Assembly: GCA_965247375.1 (NCBI GenBank) | Contig: CBDFHU010000108.1 | Span: forward strand, 11,648-75,647 | DNA: 64,000 nt | Source of the DNA: Arsenicibacter sp965247375 | Lineage (GTDB): Bacteria; Bacteroidota; Bacteroidia; Cytophagales; Spirosomataceae | Direction of reading: 5' to 3' | Part shown: piece by piece, positions 15,460-23,827 of the stretch | Position numbering within the stretch: the stretch's first letter is position 1 | How the letters are laid out: each line of letters begins with the position of its first letter | The notes under the pieces: model-generated | Told to the model about the DNA's origin: nothing | Database searches by the model: none | The model's input: only the letters and a program-made list of their open reading frames with translations | Program-made: the position numbers and the translations under genes

Positions 15460-16023
15460 CTACCATTCTTCATTTCTATCAGAGCCAATTGCAGCACGTA
15501 TAGAGTTCATAACCAAAGCGCATTTGTCGTCAACTGCCTGAAAAAGGGAAAGGATCGTTTTCTTATCTCCCATGTTATAAAACTCTATCGGCACCTCACT
15601 GGCTGGATATTTCGGGTCGGGCTTAAAGTCTAAGACTAAGTCTTTTATTAATAATCTATAGCGGCCGTCTTTAATATCAATGGCTATCGTTTGATGTAAG
15701 TATGTGTTTACAAGGCTACCAAAAGAGTTCCTGTATCTTATTTTAGTATAACCCTTAACAACCAATTCGCCGGACTGTATGTCCTGAAGCTGTATAACAT
15801 CAGCGGACGAACGGAAGTTTTCGACAAACCAACGCCTAGTCCTGCGATAGATTTGGTCTTTGTTAAGCCCTGATGCAGAAAGGTTTGCCTTGTACACTAC
15901 CTCATCATCTTCCATCGGCAAAATGCCCATTAGCTTACCATTAGTTTTGGTTAGCTTTGTTATAGAGGCGCAACCGCTAAAAATAAAAGGCAGGAACAAG
16001 ATTAATAAAAGGTGCTTTTTCAT
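15460..16023 (-). CDS. DUF4468-like lipoprotein (probable lysogenic-conversion gene)
   Basis: The protein has 187 residues, with a signal peptide and lipobox FSGC (Cys18), so it is exported and lipid-anchored. The body has the TBP-like fold pattern of DUF4468: VVYKANLSASGLNKDQIYRRTRRWFVENF, then strands around SGELVVKGYTKI. This family is common in Bacteroidota chromosomes and has no known molecular function. It is a stand-alone gene in the prophage, transcribed towards the plus-strand RHH gene and divergent from a small HTH gene at 16067. Such a moron-like pair is likely expressed in the lysogen and may alter the host surface; this is an inference. Confidence 0.65.
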   Translation of the reverse strand: MKKHLLLILFLPFIFSGCASITKLTKTNGKLMGILPMEDDEVVYKANLSASGLNKDQIYRRTRRWFVENFRSSADVIQLQDIQSGELVVKGYTKIRYRNSFGSLVNTYLHQTIAIDIKDGRYRLLIKDLVLDFKPDPKYPASEVPIEFYNMGDKKTILSLFQAVDDKCALVMNSIRAAIGSDRNEEW

Positions 16024-16066
16024 GAAATGGAATGTTTTTTTTGCTAAAGTACAAAAGATTTAATAT

Positions 16067-16291
16067 ATGAATAAGGAGATAGGCGAAAGTGTAGCCAAGG
16101 AAATCGGCTCAATGATCCGCCAAGCTAGAAAAGAGAAAGGTCTTACACAAAGTAAGTTGGGTGAGTTACTTGGAGTATCAAAAGTTACCGTAGCTCATTA
16201 TGAATCAGGAAAGCAGAACTTCACAATTGATACGCTGGATCGTATAGCGAAAGCGCTTGAGCTAAAATTTACCGGAAAATTTGCAAAGTAA
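16067..16291 (+). CDS. XRE-family helix-turn-helix protein
   Basis: The protein has 74 residues that consist almost entirely of a Cro/CI-type HTH: SMIRQARKEKGLTQSKLGELLGVSKVTVAHYESGKQNFTIDTLDRIAKAL (about 15-65). It is divergent from the DUF4468 lipoprotein with 43 bp between the starts, so it most likely controls that gene or the antirepressor unit downstream. The promoter for the antirepressor unit begins right after its stop codon. Confidence 0.8.
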   Translation: MNKEIGESVAKEIGSMIRQARKEKGLTQSKLGELLGVSKVTVAHYESGKQNFTIDTLDRIAKALELKFTGKFAK

Positions 16292-16295
16292 AAGT

Positions 16296-16326
16296 TTGTA
16301 CATCATACATACTTTTTATACCTTTG
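16296..16326 (+). promoter_or_regulatory. Promoter of the antirepressor operon
   Basis: TTG at 16296-16298, a 20-bp spacer and TACCTTTG at 16319-16326 fit the Bacteroidota promoter pattern. Transcription would start near 16332, just before a strong hairpin, and run into the genes at 16403 and 16687. Confidence 0.65.
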
Positions 16327-16333
16327 TTGTGAT

Positions 16334-16408
16334 AAAAAAAAGCCCCAAGGCTACTCGTAATAGCCTTGGGGCATATGTCCAACTAAAACTTGTGACCGTT
16401 CCATGAAC
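16334..16408 (-). ncRNA. Candidate antisense RNA against the antirepressor leader
   Basis: A minus-strand promoter is visible: TATCTTTG on the minus strand (plus 16415-16422) with TTG 20 bp upstream of it (plus 16443-16445). Transcription would start near 16408. A textbook intrinsic terminator follows: a perfect 12-bp stem (16342-16353 with 16361-16372), loop of 7, and eight U residues from 16341 to 16334. The RNA would be about 70-75 nt, contain no ORF, and be complementary to the leader and the start codon (16403) of the antirepressor operon. This is the arrangement of P22 sar and P1 c4, small RNAs that control antirepressors. Endpoints are estimates. Confidence 0.55.
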
Positions 16409-16699
16409 ACACAACAAAGATACGCCCGATTCCGGCGTTATGCAAAAAACCGTGAGCAAACGGTAAACCTACCTGCTGACCTGCAAAAGGCCATTGACGA
16501 TTACTTTGCCGCCTTTGGTGGTGCCCGTGAAGCCGAATTAGGGCTACTCGACATTGTTGAACTAGCCATTTACAACGAAGAGTCTGATTTATCACAGGTG
16601 TGTGCAGCTTACTTGTTCTTCTACAAAGAGACCCGCAAGCTACTTGAATCATTGGAAGTTTATGCTGAACGGAAAGGGGGTAAGTCATGCAAGAGATAA
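16403..16699 (+). CDS. Uncharacterised protein, first gene of the antirepressor operon
   Basis: The protein has 98 residues, helical and charged, starting MNTQQRYARFRRYAKNREQT. No domain is recognised. Its end overlaps the antirepressor start by 13 bp, so translation of the two is probably coupled, as in the icd-ant and similar phage antirepressor operons where translation of a small upstream frame is needed for the antirepressor. Its start codon is covered by the candidate antisense RNA. A 110-codon frame on the opposite strand is judged a shadow. Confidence 0.6.
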   Translation: MNTQQRYARFRRYAKNREQTVNLPADLQKAIDDYFAAFGGAREAELGLLDIVELAIYNEESDLSQVCAAYLFFYKETRKLLESLEVYAERKGGKSCKR

Positions 16700-17454
16700 T
16701 CAAAGTAACAGCCAATCCCCAAGGCGAAGGGGTTGTTTCAGCAAGAGAGCTACACGAGTTTTTAGAAGTAGGGGCGGACTTTACAAACTGGTGTAAGAGA
16801 ATGTTTGCATATGGCTTCGTTGAAGGGCAAGATTATTCGCTCGCCAAAATTGGCGAGCGGTCAGCACATAACAAAACCGACTATGCACTAACCATAGACA
16901 CCGCCAAGGAAATATCAATGCTTCAGCGTTCGCCGAAAGGTAAGCAGGCCCGCCAATACTTTATCGAATGCGAACGGCAACTTAAACAAAGAACGGCCGT
17001 TGCCCTGCCCAATGCCAAGGAACTTGCTTTAATGGTGGTCCGGTCAGAAGAGCAACGCGAACGGCTTGAGAAGGAAAACAAAAAGCTCAGACGCAATAAT
17101 ACGCAAATGGCCTCGGAGCTAAAGCGCGAACTCAGACGGCTAGCCGCCCGAATAGACGAAATAGCCGTTGGTCCGGCTCCGACGGTACGGCCTAAAAAGG
17201 CCATTGTGCAGGAGAATAAGGAATGGGATTATGTGAACCGGTATTTTATGCCACCTACCGAACAGTATCACATAATGAAAAGCTTCCTTTCTGCCAGTGA
17301 CGTAAGCAAGGTTATTGAAGAAAGGACCGGCATTAAGTTTGGCTTGCGAAAAATAGGTCAGGCACTCATAAGGCTAACCGGTGGTCAACCGGAGATACTT
17401 AGAAGCAAAACAACTATTCGCCGGGGCTATTGGGTAGTAGCCCGGAGAGTCTGA
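16687..17454 (+). CDS. AntA/AntB-family antirepressor
   Basis: The protein has 255 residues. The AntA/AntB domain is at about residues 10-95, with the hallmark SARELHEFLEVGADFTNWCKRMFAYGFVEGQDY and a second conserved part TIDTAKEISMLQRSPKGKQARQYFIECE. A coiled coil (about 105-145) follows, and a basic C-terminal domain of about 85 residues ends in RRGYWVVARRV. Antirepressors of this type bind or displace the phage repressor and start lytic growth. That fits the CI-like repressor of this phage, which lacks the self-cleavage serine. The gene is coupled to the small gene upstream and closed by a terminator shared with the tape measure operon. Confidence 0.88.
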   Translation: MQEIIKVTANPQGEGVVSARELHEFLEVGADFTNWCKRMFAYGFVEGQDYSLAKIGERSAHNKTDYALTIDTAKEISMLQRSPKGKQARQYFIECERQLKQRTAVALPNAKELALMVVRSEEQRERLEKENKKLRRNNTQMASELKRELRRLAARIDEIAVGPAPTVRPKKAIVQENKEWDYVNRYFMPPTEQYHIMKSFLSASDVSKVIEERTGIKFGLRKIGQALIRLTGGQPEILRSKTTIRRGYWVVARRV

Positions 17455-17484
17455 CCCTTGCCAAACTTAAAACAATCATAGAAA

Positions 17485-17511
17485 AAGGCCCCGGCTATTA
17501 ACCGGGGCCTT
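17485..17511. terminator. Bidirectional terminator between antirepressor and tape measure genes
   Basis: AAGGCCCCGG (17485-17494) and CCGGGGCCTT (17502-17511) form a perfect 10-bp stem with a 7-base loop. On the minus strand it ends in a U run, so it mainly serves the tail operon. A degenerate copy of the phage leader motif (17466-17479) lies beside it. Confidence 0.88.
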
Positions 17512-17515
17512 GCTA

Positions 17516-20500
17516 TTAAATATCGTGTTTCAGTTCTCTTACTCTAATATTCCCCGATTTACGGGATATTTCAGCCACTTCGACAACAGGGGCGGGCAAT
17601 TCCCTAAAAACCTCCGACATAGCTGTTTTTAGCGCCGCTACGCTCATTTCTCCGCTTTGGCTACCCACCGCAACGCCGCCCGCATAAAATGCCGTAGAGG
17701 GGCTTATTTGCGGTGCATTCGGGAACGGCCTGCCTCCCCCTAGCTGGTTGATGGCCGATAATACCGGATAAAACATACTGGTACTTCGGGCATTAAGAAC
17801 GCTTTCGCCATTACTGATCTTGGCGGGTATACTGTCCGACGTTCCGGAACCGGCACCCCTGATAAATGCCCCCCGCCCGTCTGACTGATAGCCTGGCACA
17901 CCACCTAAAGCGAACTCCTGAGTTTGAATGATTGCCCTGTTTTGCGCTGCCGTAATATGTGCAGCCGCAACCAGAAAGCCCGCTAAGATCGGATTACCGG
18001 CCGTTGCCAGAATATTGATAATTGCCTTGGCCTCATTGATATAACTCTCAGCCAAGGCGATTTTACGGCGTTTTTCGGCCGCTTCTTTCTCAATCTTTTC
18101 GCGTTTGCCTGCAAAGTCCTTTTCAATCTTTTCGCGCATATCAGCATTAAGCCCCGCCGAATCAAGCGCCGCCTTTTGCTGTTTATCCAGATTGGAAAGC
18201 TGGACCTTGCTTTGGGCTTCAGCGATTGTCGATAAGGCGGTATTAACCTGTTCACCGATTTGGGTTATCTGATTGGCAACGTTCAGGATATAACCTTTCT
18301 GAAGCTCTTCAATCTCCTTATTGGCCCGCTTCTGAATCGCCAAACGTTCATTGGCCGTAAGTTGCTCGTTGGCCAACTCCATAACGGCCCGTTTCCGGAT
18401 CGCCGCAATCTGCAAATCAAGCTCTTTTTTGCTGCCTGCCTTAGCGTCAACCAATGCCGCTTCAGTTGCTGCCAGGCTGTCACGGTTGCGCTTTTCCAGA
18501 TCGGTTTTAATACGGTCTGTGAGTTGTTTACTAAGGCGGGCACGACGTTCGTTGACCTCTTCGACTAAGGCCAATTGTTTGTCGTAAAAGGCTTTTTCCG
18601 CGTCTGCAAGGGTTTTCTTTTCTATTGCGTCTATCCGTGTAAGTTCGGCCGAAAGTCGCACCTTGTCCGTTATTTGGCCCTTTGCCGCCGCCCTGCTTAT
18701 TTCGGCCTCTTCCTTAATCAGCTTTTGCCGTAAAACCAGCTCTTTCGCCGTGCCCTCTTCGACTAACGCTAATTGGGCTTCAATACCTGCCTTTCTGGTT
18801 TCTGCCTGTAGGGTTAGGCGTTCAGCCTCTTTTTCGGTTAGAAGCTTCGTAATATCAGCCTCCCCCTTTTCGATAATTAGCTGTTTAGTCTCCTGATTGT
18901 CTTTATACTGATTGGCTTCAGCTTTTGCGGCCGCTCTGATCGCCTCGACCTCAAGCGCCGTAGAATCCTTACCCTGAAGCTTTGCGATTTCAGCACGTAA
19001 GGCGATTTTCTTAGCCAGCAAATCAAGCTCTTTCTGTTCGGCTTCGGCTATCTTTTCGGCTGCTTCCTTGGCCTTATCCGCTCCCTCCTGCCGGATGCTG
19101 TTTAACGAGTTGTTTAGCTCGGTCTGTTTGCCTAGGCTGTCTTCCTGAATCTCTGCAAGCTTTATTTCGGCCTCTGCAATCTTGTCCCGATATTCTACCG
19201 ATATGGAACCCCCTACCTGATTTGCTTTTGCTTCGGCCTTAATGTTGTCGATAACCCGACGTTGTACAGCTTCCTGCTGTTTTAATAGCCCGTTTTCTAT
19301 CTCGAAAGCCTTTTTAGCTGCTGCCTCACGTACTTTAATACTCTTGGTAGTGTCTTCAGCGATTAGCTTCTGTTTCTCAATTTCGGCCCTGTTTTTTGCC
19401 CGCTGTACTTCAATTTTACGTTCCTCTTCACGCAACCCCTGAGCCTTTTTTGTAAGCTCTTCGGCTTGGTCCGCTGCCTTTTTTGTTTCGGTCACAAGGT
19501 TTGTGGCACCGGTTGCCAATTGGGCCAAGCCGTCAGCCGCTTTGCTCCAATCCAGATTCACTATACCGGCCGCAATAACCTGAAAAGCCTTTAACCTGTT
19601 TAGCAGGTTTTCACCGATTAGTTTAATCAGGTCCGTAAGGCCCTGTTTTGGGTCTGTGAAGACCTTTACAAGCACTTTCCCGATAGGAGCAAGCCGGTTT
19701 AACAACGACGCAAAAGCGCCTCCTAAAGCGGCTGTTTTGCGGGCTAAATAGTCGGCCCCGTTCTGACTCTTCGTTAAGAAAGAAACCAGTCCGGCAAGGG
19801 CCGCAATAATCAACCCGATACCAAGACCTTTTAAAGCCAGACCTAAAAACTGTGTGCCTTTGCCCGCCGCTAAACTTGCCGCTTCTGTAGCAGTCATGCC
19901 CTTAACCGTTTCGCGTATTGTCGAGACCTGTGCAAGCAAATTGGCCCGATACTCCTTAATGCCCGCTGCCTGCTGTTTCCAGCTATCCCGAAAGTCTTTT
20001 AGTACGTCGATAGCTGAAGAAACTTTATTGAAAAAGTTCTCATGCTCACCCAGGGCATTTTTTATTGCCTCTTCGTAATTGCCGACATTGCGCCGTGTAT
20101 CACCTACCCCCTTTTCAAGCTCTTTTAATTCGTCCGAAATCTTTTTCATTTCGGCACTTAAAACACCGCCCGTTTTTGCGTTCTTTAATTCCTCTTCAGA
20201 CAGTCCCGCCCATTCAACAGAAAGCAGGGATAAGCGGGCACGTAACTGGTTTACATACCCAATATTTTCGTCATTTGCTTTTTGCTGAAGCTCTGCAATC
20301 CGGTTATTTTTTTTTAGCTCTTCGTTAAGTTGCTTGGTCTTGTCTTCAATTTCAGACAAGCTTTCTGCATACTTTTCATTGCTGATAACACCGTTTTTAT
20401 TCAGGGTCCCTAAATCCTTAGCCTCCTGCTTTAATCCGGCTATTTCAGACTTTAATTCCTTAACCCGCTTTTTGGTGTCTTTTTCCTTTAGCTCAATCTC

Positions 20501-20530
20501 AAATATTAAGCGGTCTTTTTCTTCTGCCAT
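17516..20530 (-). CDS. Tail tape measure protein
   Basis: The protein has 1004 residues. It sets tail length in siphoviruses and is ejected with the DNA. The first 190 residues are heptad-rich coiled coil (KELKSEIAGLKQEAKDLG and following). A hydrophobic segment GLALKGLGIGLIIAALAGLVSFL (about 233-256) is typical of tape measures. A very long charged coiled coil of Lys/Glu/Ala repeats runs to about residue 860. The tail end is Gly-rich (GGVPGYQSDGRGAFIRGAGSGTSDSIPAKISNGE), also common in this family. The leader CTTAAAACAATTAT overlaps the ATG (20529-20542). The 1-kb length alone predicts a tail of roughly 150 nm by the usual length rule. It lies 21 kb from the capsid-terminase axis, separated from the tail chaperones by the fibre genes. 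Confidence 0.9.
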   Translation of the reverse strand: MAEEKDRLIFEIELKEKDTKKRVKELKSEIAGLKQEAKDLGTLNKNGVISNEKYAESLSEIEDKTKQLNEELKKNNRIAELQQKANDENIGYVNQLRARLSLLSVEWAGLSEEELKNAKTGGVLSAEMKKISDELKELEKGVGDTRRNVGNYEEAIKNALGEHENFFNKVSSAIDVLKDFRDSWKQQAAGIKEYRANLLAQVSTIRETVKGMTATEAASLAAGKGTQFLGLALKGLGIGLIIAALAGLVSFLTKSQNGADYLARKTAALGGAFASLLNRLAPIGKVLVKVFTDPKQGLTDLIKLIGENLLNRLKAFQVIAAGIVNLDWSKAADGLAQLATGATNLVTETKKAADQAEELTKKAQGLREEERKIEVQRAKNRAEIEKQKLIAEDTTKSIKVREAAAKKAFEIENGLLKQQEAVQRRVIDNIKAEAKANQVGGSISVEYRDKIAEAEIKLAEIQEDSLGKQTELNNSLNSIRQEGADKAKEAAEKIAEAEQKELDLLAKKIALRAEIAKLQGKDSTALEVEAIRAAAKAEANQYKDNQETKQLIIEKGEADITKLLTEKEAERLTLQAETRKAGIEAQLALVEEGTAKELVLRQKLIKEEAEISRAAAKGQITDKVRLSAELTRIDAIEKKTLADAEKAFYDKQLALVEEVNERRARLSKQLTDRIKTDLEKRNRDSLAATEAALVDAKAGSKKELDLQIAAIRKRAVMELANEQLTANERLAIQKRANKEIEELQKGYILNVANQITQIGEQVNTALSTIAEAQSKVQLSNLDKQQKAALDSAGLNADMREKIEKDFAGKREKIEKEAAEKRRKIALAESYINEAKAIINILATAGNPILAGFLVAAAHITAAQNRAIIQTQEFALGGVPGYQSDGRGAFIRGAGSGTSDSIPAKISNGESVLNARSTSMFYPVLSAINQLGGGRPFPNAPQISPSTAFYAGGVAVGSQSGEMSVAALKTAMSEVFRELPAPVVEVAEISRKSGNIRVRELKHDI

Positions 20531-20545
20531 AATTGTTTTAAGTTT

Positions 20546-22576
20546 TTAAAAAGCAATAAGGGTGACTTTACAAGGCAAATCAGGGAAATAGTTTTCTATC
20601 TTATTCAGGTAGTAATAACCGTCATTAAGATACATATTGCCAGCCCTGATTCTATGCAGACGTATAGGCCGGTTAAGGTCAATATTCATTACGTCGCTTG
20701 GCCTAAGCAGTAAATAAACCTCCAGTGTGCGGGGCCGTCTCAAAATCCTGATAAGCCCGCCATAGTAGCGCTTAATCAATGACTGTTCGCCGAACTGACC
20801 CGTTACTAAATCAAAGCATAAACAGAATGCAGTTTCAGCCCTGACGGAAATAGCCGGACGCTTAGAAAACCATGCAGGCATAAGCGACACATTCACCGGC
20901 AAAATGGCCCCCGTTTCGGTCAGCACTTTTGTCGGCACATCAAACGATTTTGTATTATCAACCAGTATCAGCCGGGGCATTGTATTCTTCTTGCTGATCG
21001 TTATGTTTCCCGAAGTGTCTTTAGTGACGGTACGGGTTTCTATTTTCAGGGGTTCCCCGTAACCGGCGATAGAAGAAACAGCGTTTTCAGTTGCTGCAAA
21101 CGGCAAGTCAAAAAGAGTGACATCAGGGGGCAATGTTTCAGCATTGCAATTAATAATGCCATCCCCAAACCCCTTTGTTACGCCGTCCGTTTCTTTCCAC
21201 TTGAGCCGGTTTATAATGCCGTAGCCGTCAACCCTTGGTTTATAGGTTGCGCCCCTTTCGTCTATTTTCGTACTCCAGTCGGCCGCAATGGCCGTACTGT
21301 TCACGGCATCAGTCAGGCCATTGAAAACTAAGAGCCGCCGTATTGCTTTGGCATCCCATGTGCCACACATCAGGAATGCAACCGCTTTGACAAGTTCAAC
21401 CCCCGTAATGTCTGGCAGGTTTCGGGCTACCGGCCATGTGTCGCCATATTGTACTTTATTGTCCGGAGCGTAGTTTACCCAAACCTTGTCGGGGTCGTTA
21501 AAAACTACTGCTTTCCATTGAGCAACAACCGTTTGTTTGGCCATCCGGAACCGGATACGCAATTGGTCCCCTGCTTTACAATTTACTGTTGCAGATAGCT
21601 GTATAATATCTTGACGGACACCACTTTGATTATAAGGTCCGCTTCTGGCAAGCCTTTCAGATGCGACCTCTACGCCGTTTTTTTCGACTATCAAATAAGC
21701 CTCAACCCCGCCGAAATCTATACTTAACGAAACGGTTTGTACGGCATCGACCAAAACCCGCATATCCTCATCAGGCACATAAGACTTAATACTTACCTTA
21801 TAGTTTCCTGCCTTGCCTTGTGTCCACGTTTCTAATGGCTTGTCAACTACCGTTAGCTCCTGCACTCTGTCGATTTTACCGCCGAACATTAAAACCGGAG
21901 GCACAACGGGGACCGTCACACGCGCCCGCCTATCGTCTACCCATTCGTCAGACCGGTTTACGGGGTCCTGCTCAACAAATGGCAATGCCAACGATTTATA
22001 AAAAGGGTCGTTCCGGATTTCGCCGGATATAGAAAAACCCTCTTCCTTTAGCATCTGATCTAACAGAGTATGGACGTACAAGGCCGGATAAATCGCGTCT
22101 GCCGGTACTTCTCCCCCTGATATGGTCCCATAGTCGATTAGCGGAAAAACTACGCCCTGTTGAGCGTATTGGGCCGCGTTGATCGTCTGAATGTTCCATT
22201 TGAAGTTATACCGGTCCAAACTGGCCGTTCTGATACTACGCCCTAATCCATCGAATACGTTAATTTTTTCATCTGACAAGCTCACTTCCCACCCGTTTGA
22301 AAACTGCTCAAGTGTAGCCGTTCCCCTGAACGTTACATTACCGGCACTCACAACGTATGCAGGTATACGTTTGTATGGCCAACGGCTCAAGCTATCCGGC
22401 CCCTCTGCATTTTCCGTAAGCGTCCTTACTGCCGTTGAGTCAGGCAGGGTAATTGCGTTGCTATAACTTGATTGGATAGTCGAAGGCTTTTGCAGGTCGT
22501 TCCCCTGCAAGGTCAGCGCTATGTCTTCAGCGTCACAAACCCAAACATCATTGAGATAAAGACCGTCTTCCATCAT
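20546..22576 (-). CDS. Tail tip/baseplate-type protein
   Basis: The protein has 676 residues, immediately upstream of the tape measure gene in transcription order. The opening DGLYLNDVWVCDAEDIALTLQGNDLQKPSTIQSSYSNAITLP is typical of large tail proteins found next to tape measures in Bacteroidota prophages. The body is beta-rich with no membrane segment. ATG-ATG double start at 22571-22576; the first overlaps the upstream stop by 4 bp (ATGA). A hub or distal tail role is inferred from position and size, not from a recognised domain. Confidence 0.6.
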   Translation of the reverse strand: MMEDGLYLNDVWVCDAEDIALTLQGNDLQKPSTIQSSYSNAITLPDSTAVRTLTENAEGPDSLSRWPYKRIPAYVVSAGNVTFRGTATLEQFSNGWEVSLSDEKINVFDGLGRSIRTASLDRYNFKWNIQTINAAQYAQQGVVFPLIDYGTISGGEVPADAIYPALYVHTLLDQMLKEEGFSISGEIRNDPFYKSLALPFVEQDPVNRSDEWVDDRRARVTVPVVPPVLMFGGKIDRVQELTVVDKPLETWTQGKAGNYKVSIKSYVPDEDMRVLVDAVQTVSLSIDFGGVEAYLIVEKNGVEVASERLARSGPYNQSGVRQDIIQLSATVNCKAGDQLRIRFRMAKQTVVAQWKAVVFNDPDKVWVNYAPDNKVQYGDTWPVARNLPDITGVELVKAVAFLMCGTWDAKAIRRLLVFNGLTDAVNSTAIAADWSTKIDERGATYKPRVDGYGIINRLKWKETDGVTKGFGDGIINCNAETLPPDVTLFDLPFAATENAVSSIAGYGEPLKIETRTVTKDTSGNITISKKNTMPRLILVDNTKSFDVPTKVLTETGAILPVNVSLMPAWFSKRPAISVRAETAFCLCFDLVTGQFGEQSLIKRYYGGLIRILRRPRTLEVYLLLRPSDVMNIDLNRPIRLHRIRAGNMYLNDGYYYLNKIENYFPDLPCKVTLIAF

Positions 22577-23037
22577 GCTCGTGCGGACTTGCGCCCCGGA
22601 AAAATCACTTTTACGTCAAGGTACAGGCGGGTCTCCGCCTCTTTCCATTCAGGAGCGGTAACGGGTTCTACCCTGCAAGGCACCTGCACTAAGGTTTCAT
22701 CTTTGGTTGGCACCAAAGCATAGATAGCCACACTTTCGAAAATCGTAGCTACCAACTCAGATTCCTGTTCAGTCAGGACCGCCCGCGCCGTAATGACCTG
22801 ATTTGACTCTTTGCGAACGTCTGAAACCAAACCACCACGCTTGACAGTGCCAAGGGTTGTAACCTGCCGTTCCCTGTCCGCAAACCCCTCAAAAAGCCAG
22901 TAGGCAGGCCCGAACGGACTAAGCCAGGAGAGGAAAACCCCCGGCTTTCTGCAACCTACTGAAGCGACGGGGGCAGACTGGAAAACCAGCCCCCCGAACG
23001 TGTCGTCAAACGTTAAATCAAATGTCCCCGTTTCCAT
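22573..23037 (-). CDS. Tail-associated protein, unrecognised
   Basis: The protein has 154 residues, soluble and beta-rich. It begins METGTFDLTFDDTFGGLVFQSAP and includes FGPAYWLFEGFADRERQVTTLG. It is translationally coupled to the 676-residue tail protein (4-bp overlap) and overlaps the membrane protein upstream by 20 bp. This tight packing suggests a tail-tip component such as a distal tail protein. No family signature was recognised. Confidence 0.5.
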   Translation of the reverse strand: METGTFDLTFDDTFGGLVFQSAPVASVGCRKPGVFLSWLSPFGPAYWLFEGFADRERQVTTLGTVKRGGLVSDVRKESNQVITARAVLTEQESELVATIFESVAIYALVPTKDETLVQVPCRVEPVTAPEWKEAETRLYLDVKVIFPGRKSARA

Positions 23038-23404
23038 TAGCCGCTTTTTCTACGTGGTTTTTGTCTACCCAATTCAGGAATCTGGAGAAGCCAGCCCCGA
23101 ACTTTGTATCAGTTCCCCTAAGCTTGTTTTTGCCAAGGGCCTTACTTATCGTTTCCCCCTTTTTGCCGAAGGTATAACCCCCCGTTTTAATGCAAAAAGC
23201 GTTCAAAACGTCTTTGCCGACCGCCGCCCCGAAAACGTCCAGGGCGTAGGCAAATTCACCGGCCCGCGCTAAAATGTGTTTCCATGCCCCACGTTTGCGC
23301 TTTAGCAATTCGATAGGGAAATACACAATCTGGAACGATAATAGCAGTACGAACAGAATAGGGGCTATTAAAGCCCAAACTATGTTAATTGCTCTCGCTC
23401 CCAT
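23018..23404 (-). CDS. Small membrane protein in the tail operon
   Basis: The protein has 128 residues. The N-terminus holds one long hydrophobic segment (INIVWALIAPILFVLLLSFQIVYFPIELL, about 6-34). The rest is soluble and basic, with several Gly and Lys (GKKGETISKALGKNKLRG). The ends overlap both neighbours. A membrane protein between tail genes is unusual; it could be a superinfection or DNA-entry factor, or simply an inserted gene. No family was recognised. Confidence 0.5.
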   Translation of the reverse strand: MGARAINIVWALIAPILFVLLLSFQIVYFPIELLKRKRGAWKHILARAGEFAYALDVFGAAVGKDVLNAFCIKTGGYTFGKKGETISKALGKNKLRGTDTKFGAGFSRFLNWVDKNHVEKAANGNGDI

Positions 23405-23822
23405 CGCCTTCGGGGGTTTCTGGTTCTGTAGGTTCTTCTACCGGTTGTTCCGGCTCCGGAATGAACGGGGGCAGGATTGCAGGCATATTGCCGCCGTTCG
23501 TCTCAATCAGCGCCGCAATAATTCTAGGCTCCAGACTAACCCCTAATCCGATTGTTTGGGCAACGTTGTTCGGGTTAATATTGTCGATGCGTACCCAATC
23601 CGTATGTACCCCTACAATATCTTCTTTCTTGCGGCTGGTGCCGAATACGTAGACACGACGAACAGCCGCCCCGCCTTCGTATACATCGCCAAACACCTCT
23701 TGGACGTTGGTAGCATGTACGATGCTCCGGATCACGCCCCGCGCTTCCAGATCGGCAATTTGTTCAGGGGTCAGGAACTCCCAATTGCGTTTGATACTGT
23801 CTTTTGTTTCTTCGATTTGCAT
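23385..23822 (-). CDS. Unrecognised tail-operon protein with acidic Pro-rich tail
   Basis: The protein has 145 residues: a compact N-terminal domain of about 105 residues (FLTPEQIADLEARGVIRSIVHATNVQEVFG and following) and a Pro/Glu-rich tail (PEPEQPVEEPTEPETPEGDG). The tail may be a flexible linker. It overlaps the next gene by 20 bp. No function can be assigned beyond membership in the tail operon. Confidence 0.5.
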   Translation of the reverse strand: MQIEETKDSIKRNWEFLTPEQIADLEARGVIRSIVHATNVQEVFGDVYEGGAAVRRVYVFGTSRKKEDIVGVHTDWVRIDNINPNNVAQTIGLGVSLEPRIIAALIETNGGNMPAILPPFIPEPEQPVEEPTEPETPEGDGSESN

Positions 23823-23827
23823 AGCTG

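Noticed and set aside
16383..16715. 110-codon minus-strand frame opposite the first antirepressor-operon gene
   Set aside because: Low-quality protein sequence, no leader, fully overlaps a well-formed plus-strand gene coupled to the antirepressor; the minus-strand signals there fit a short RNA instead.
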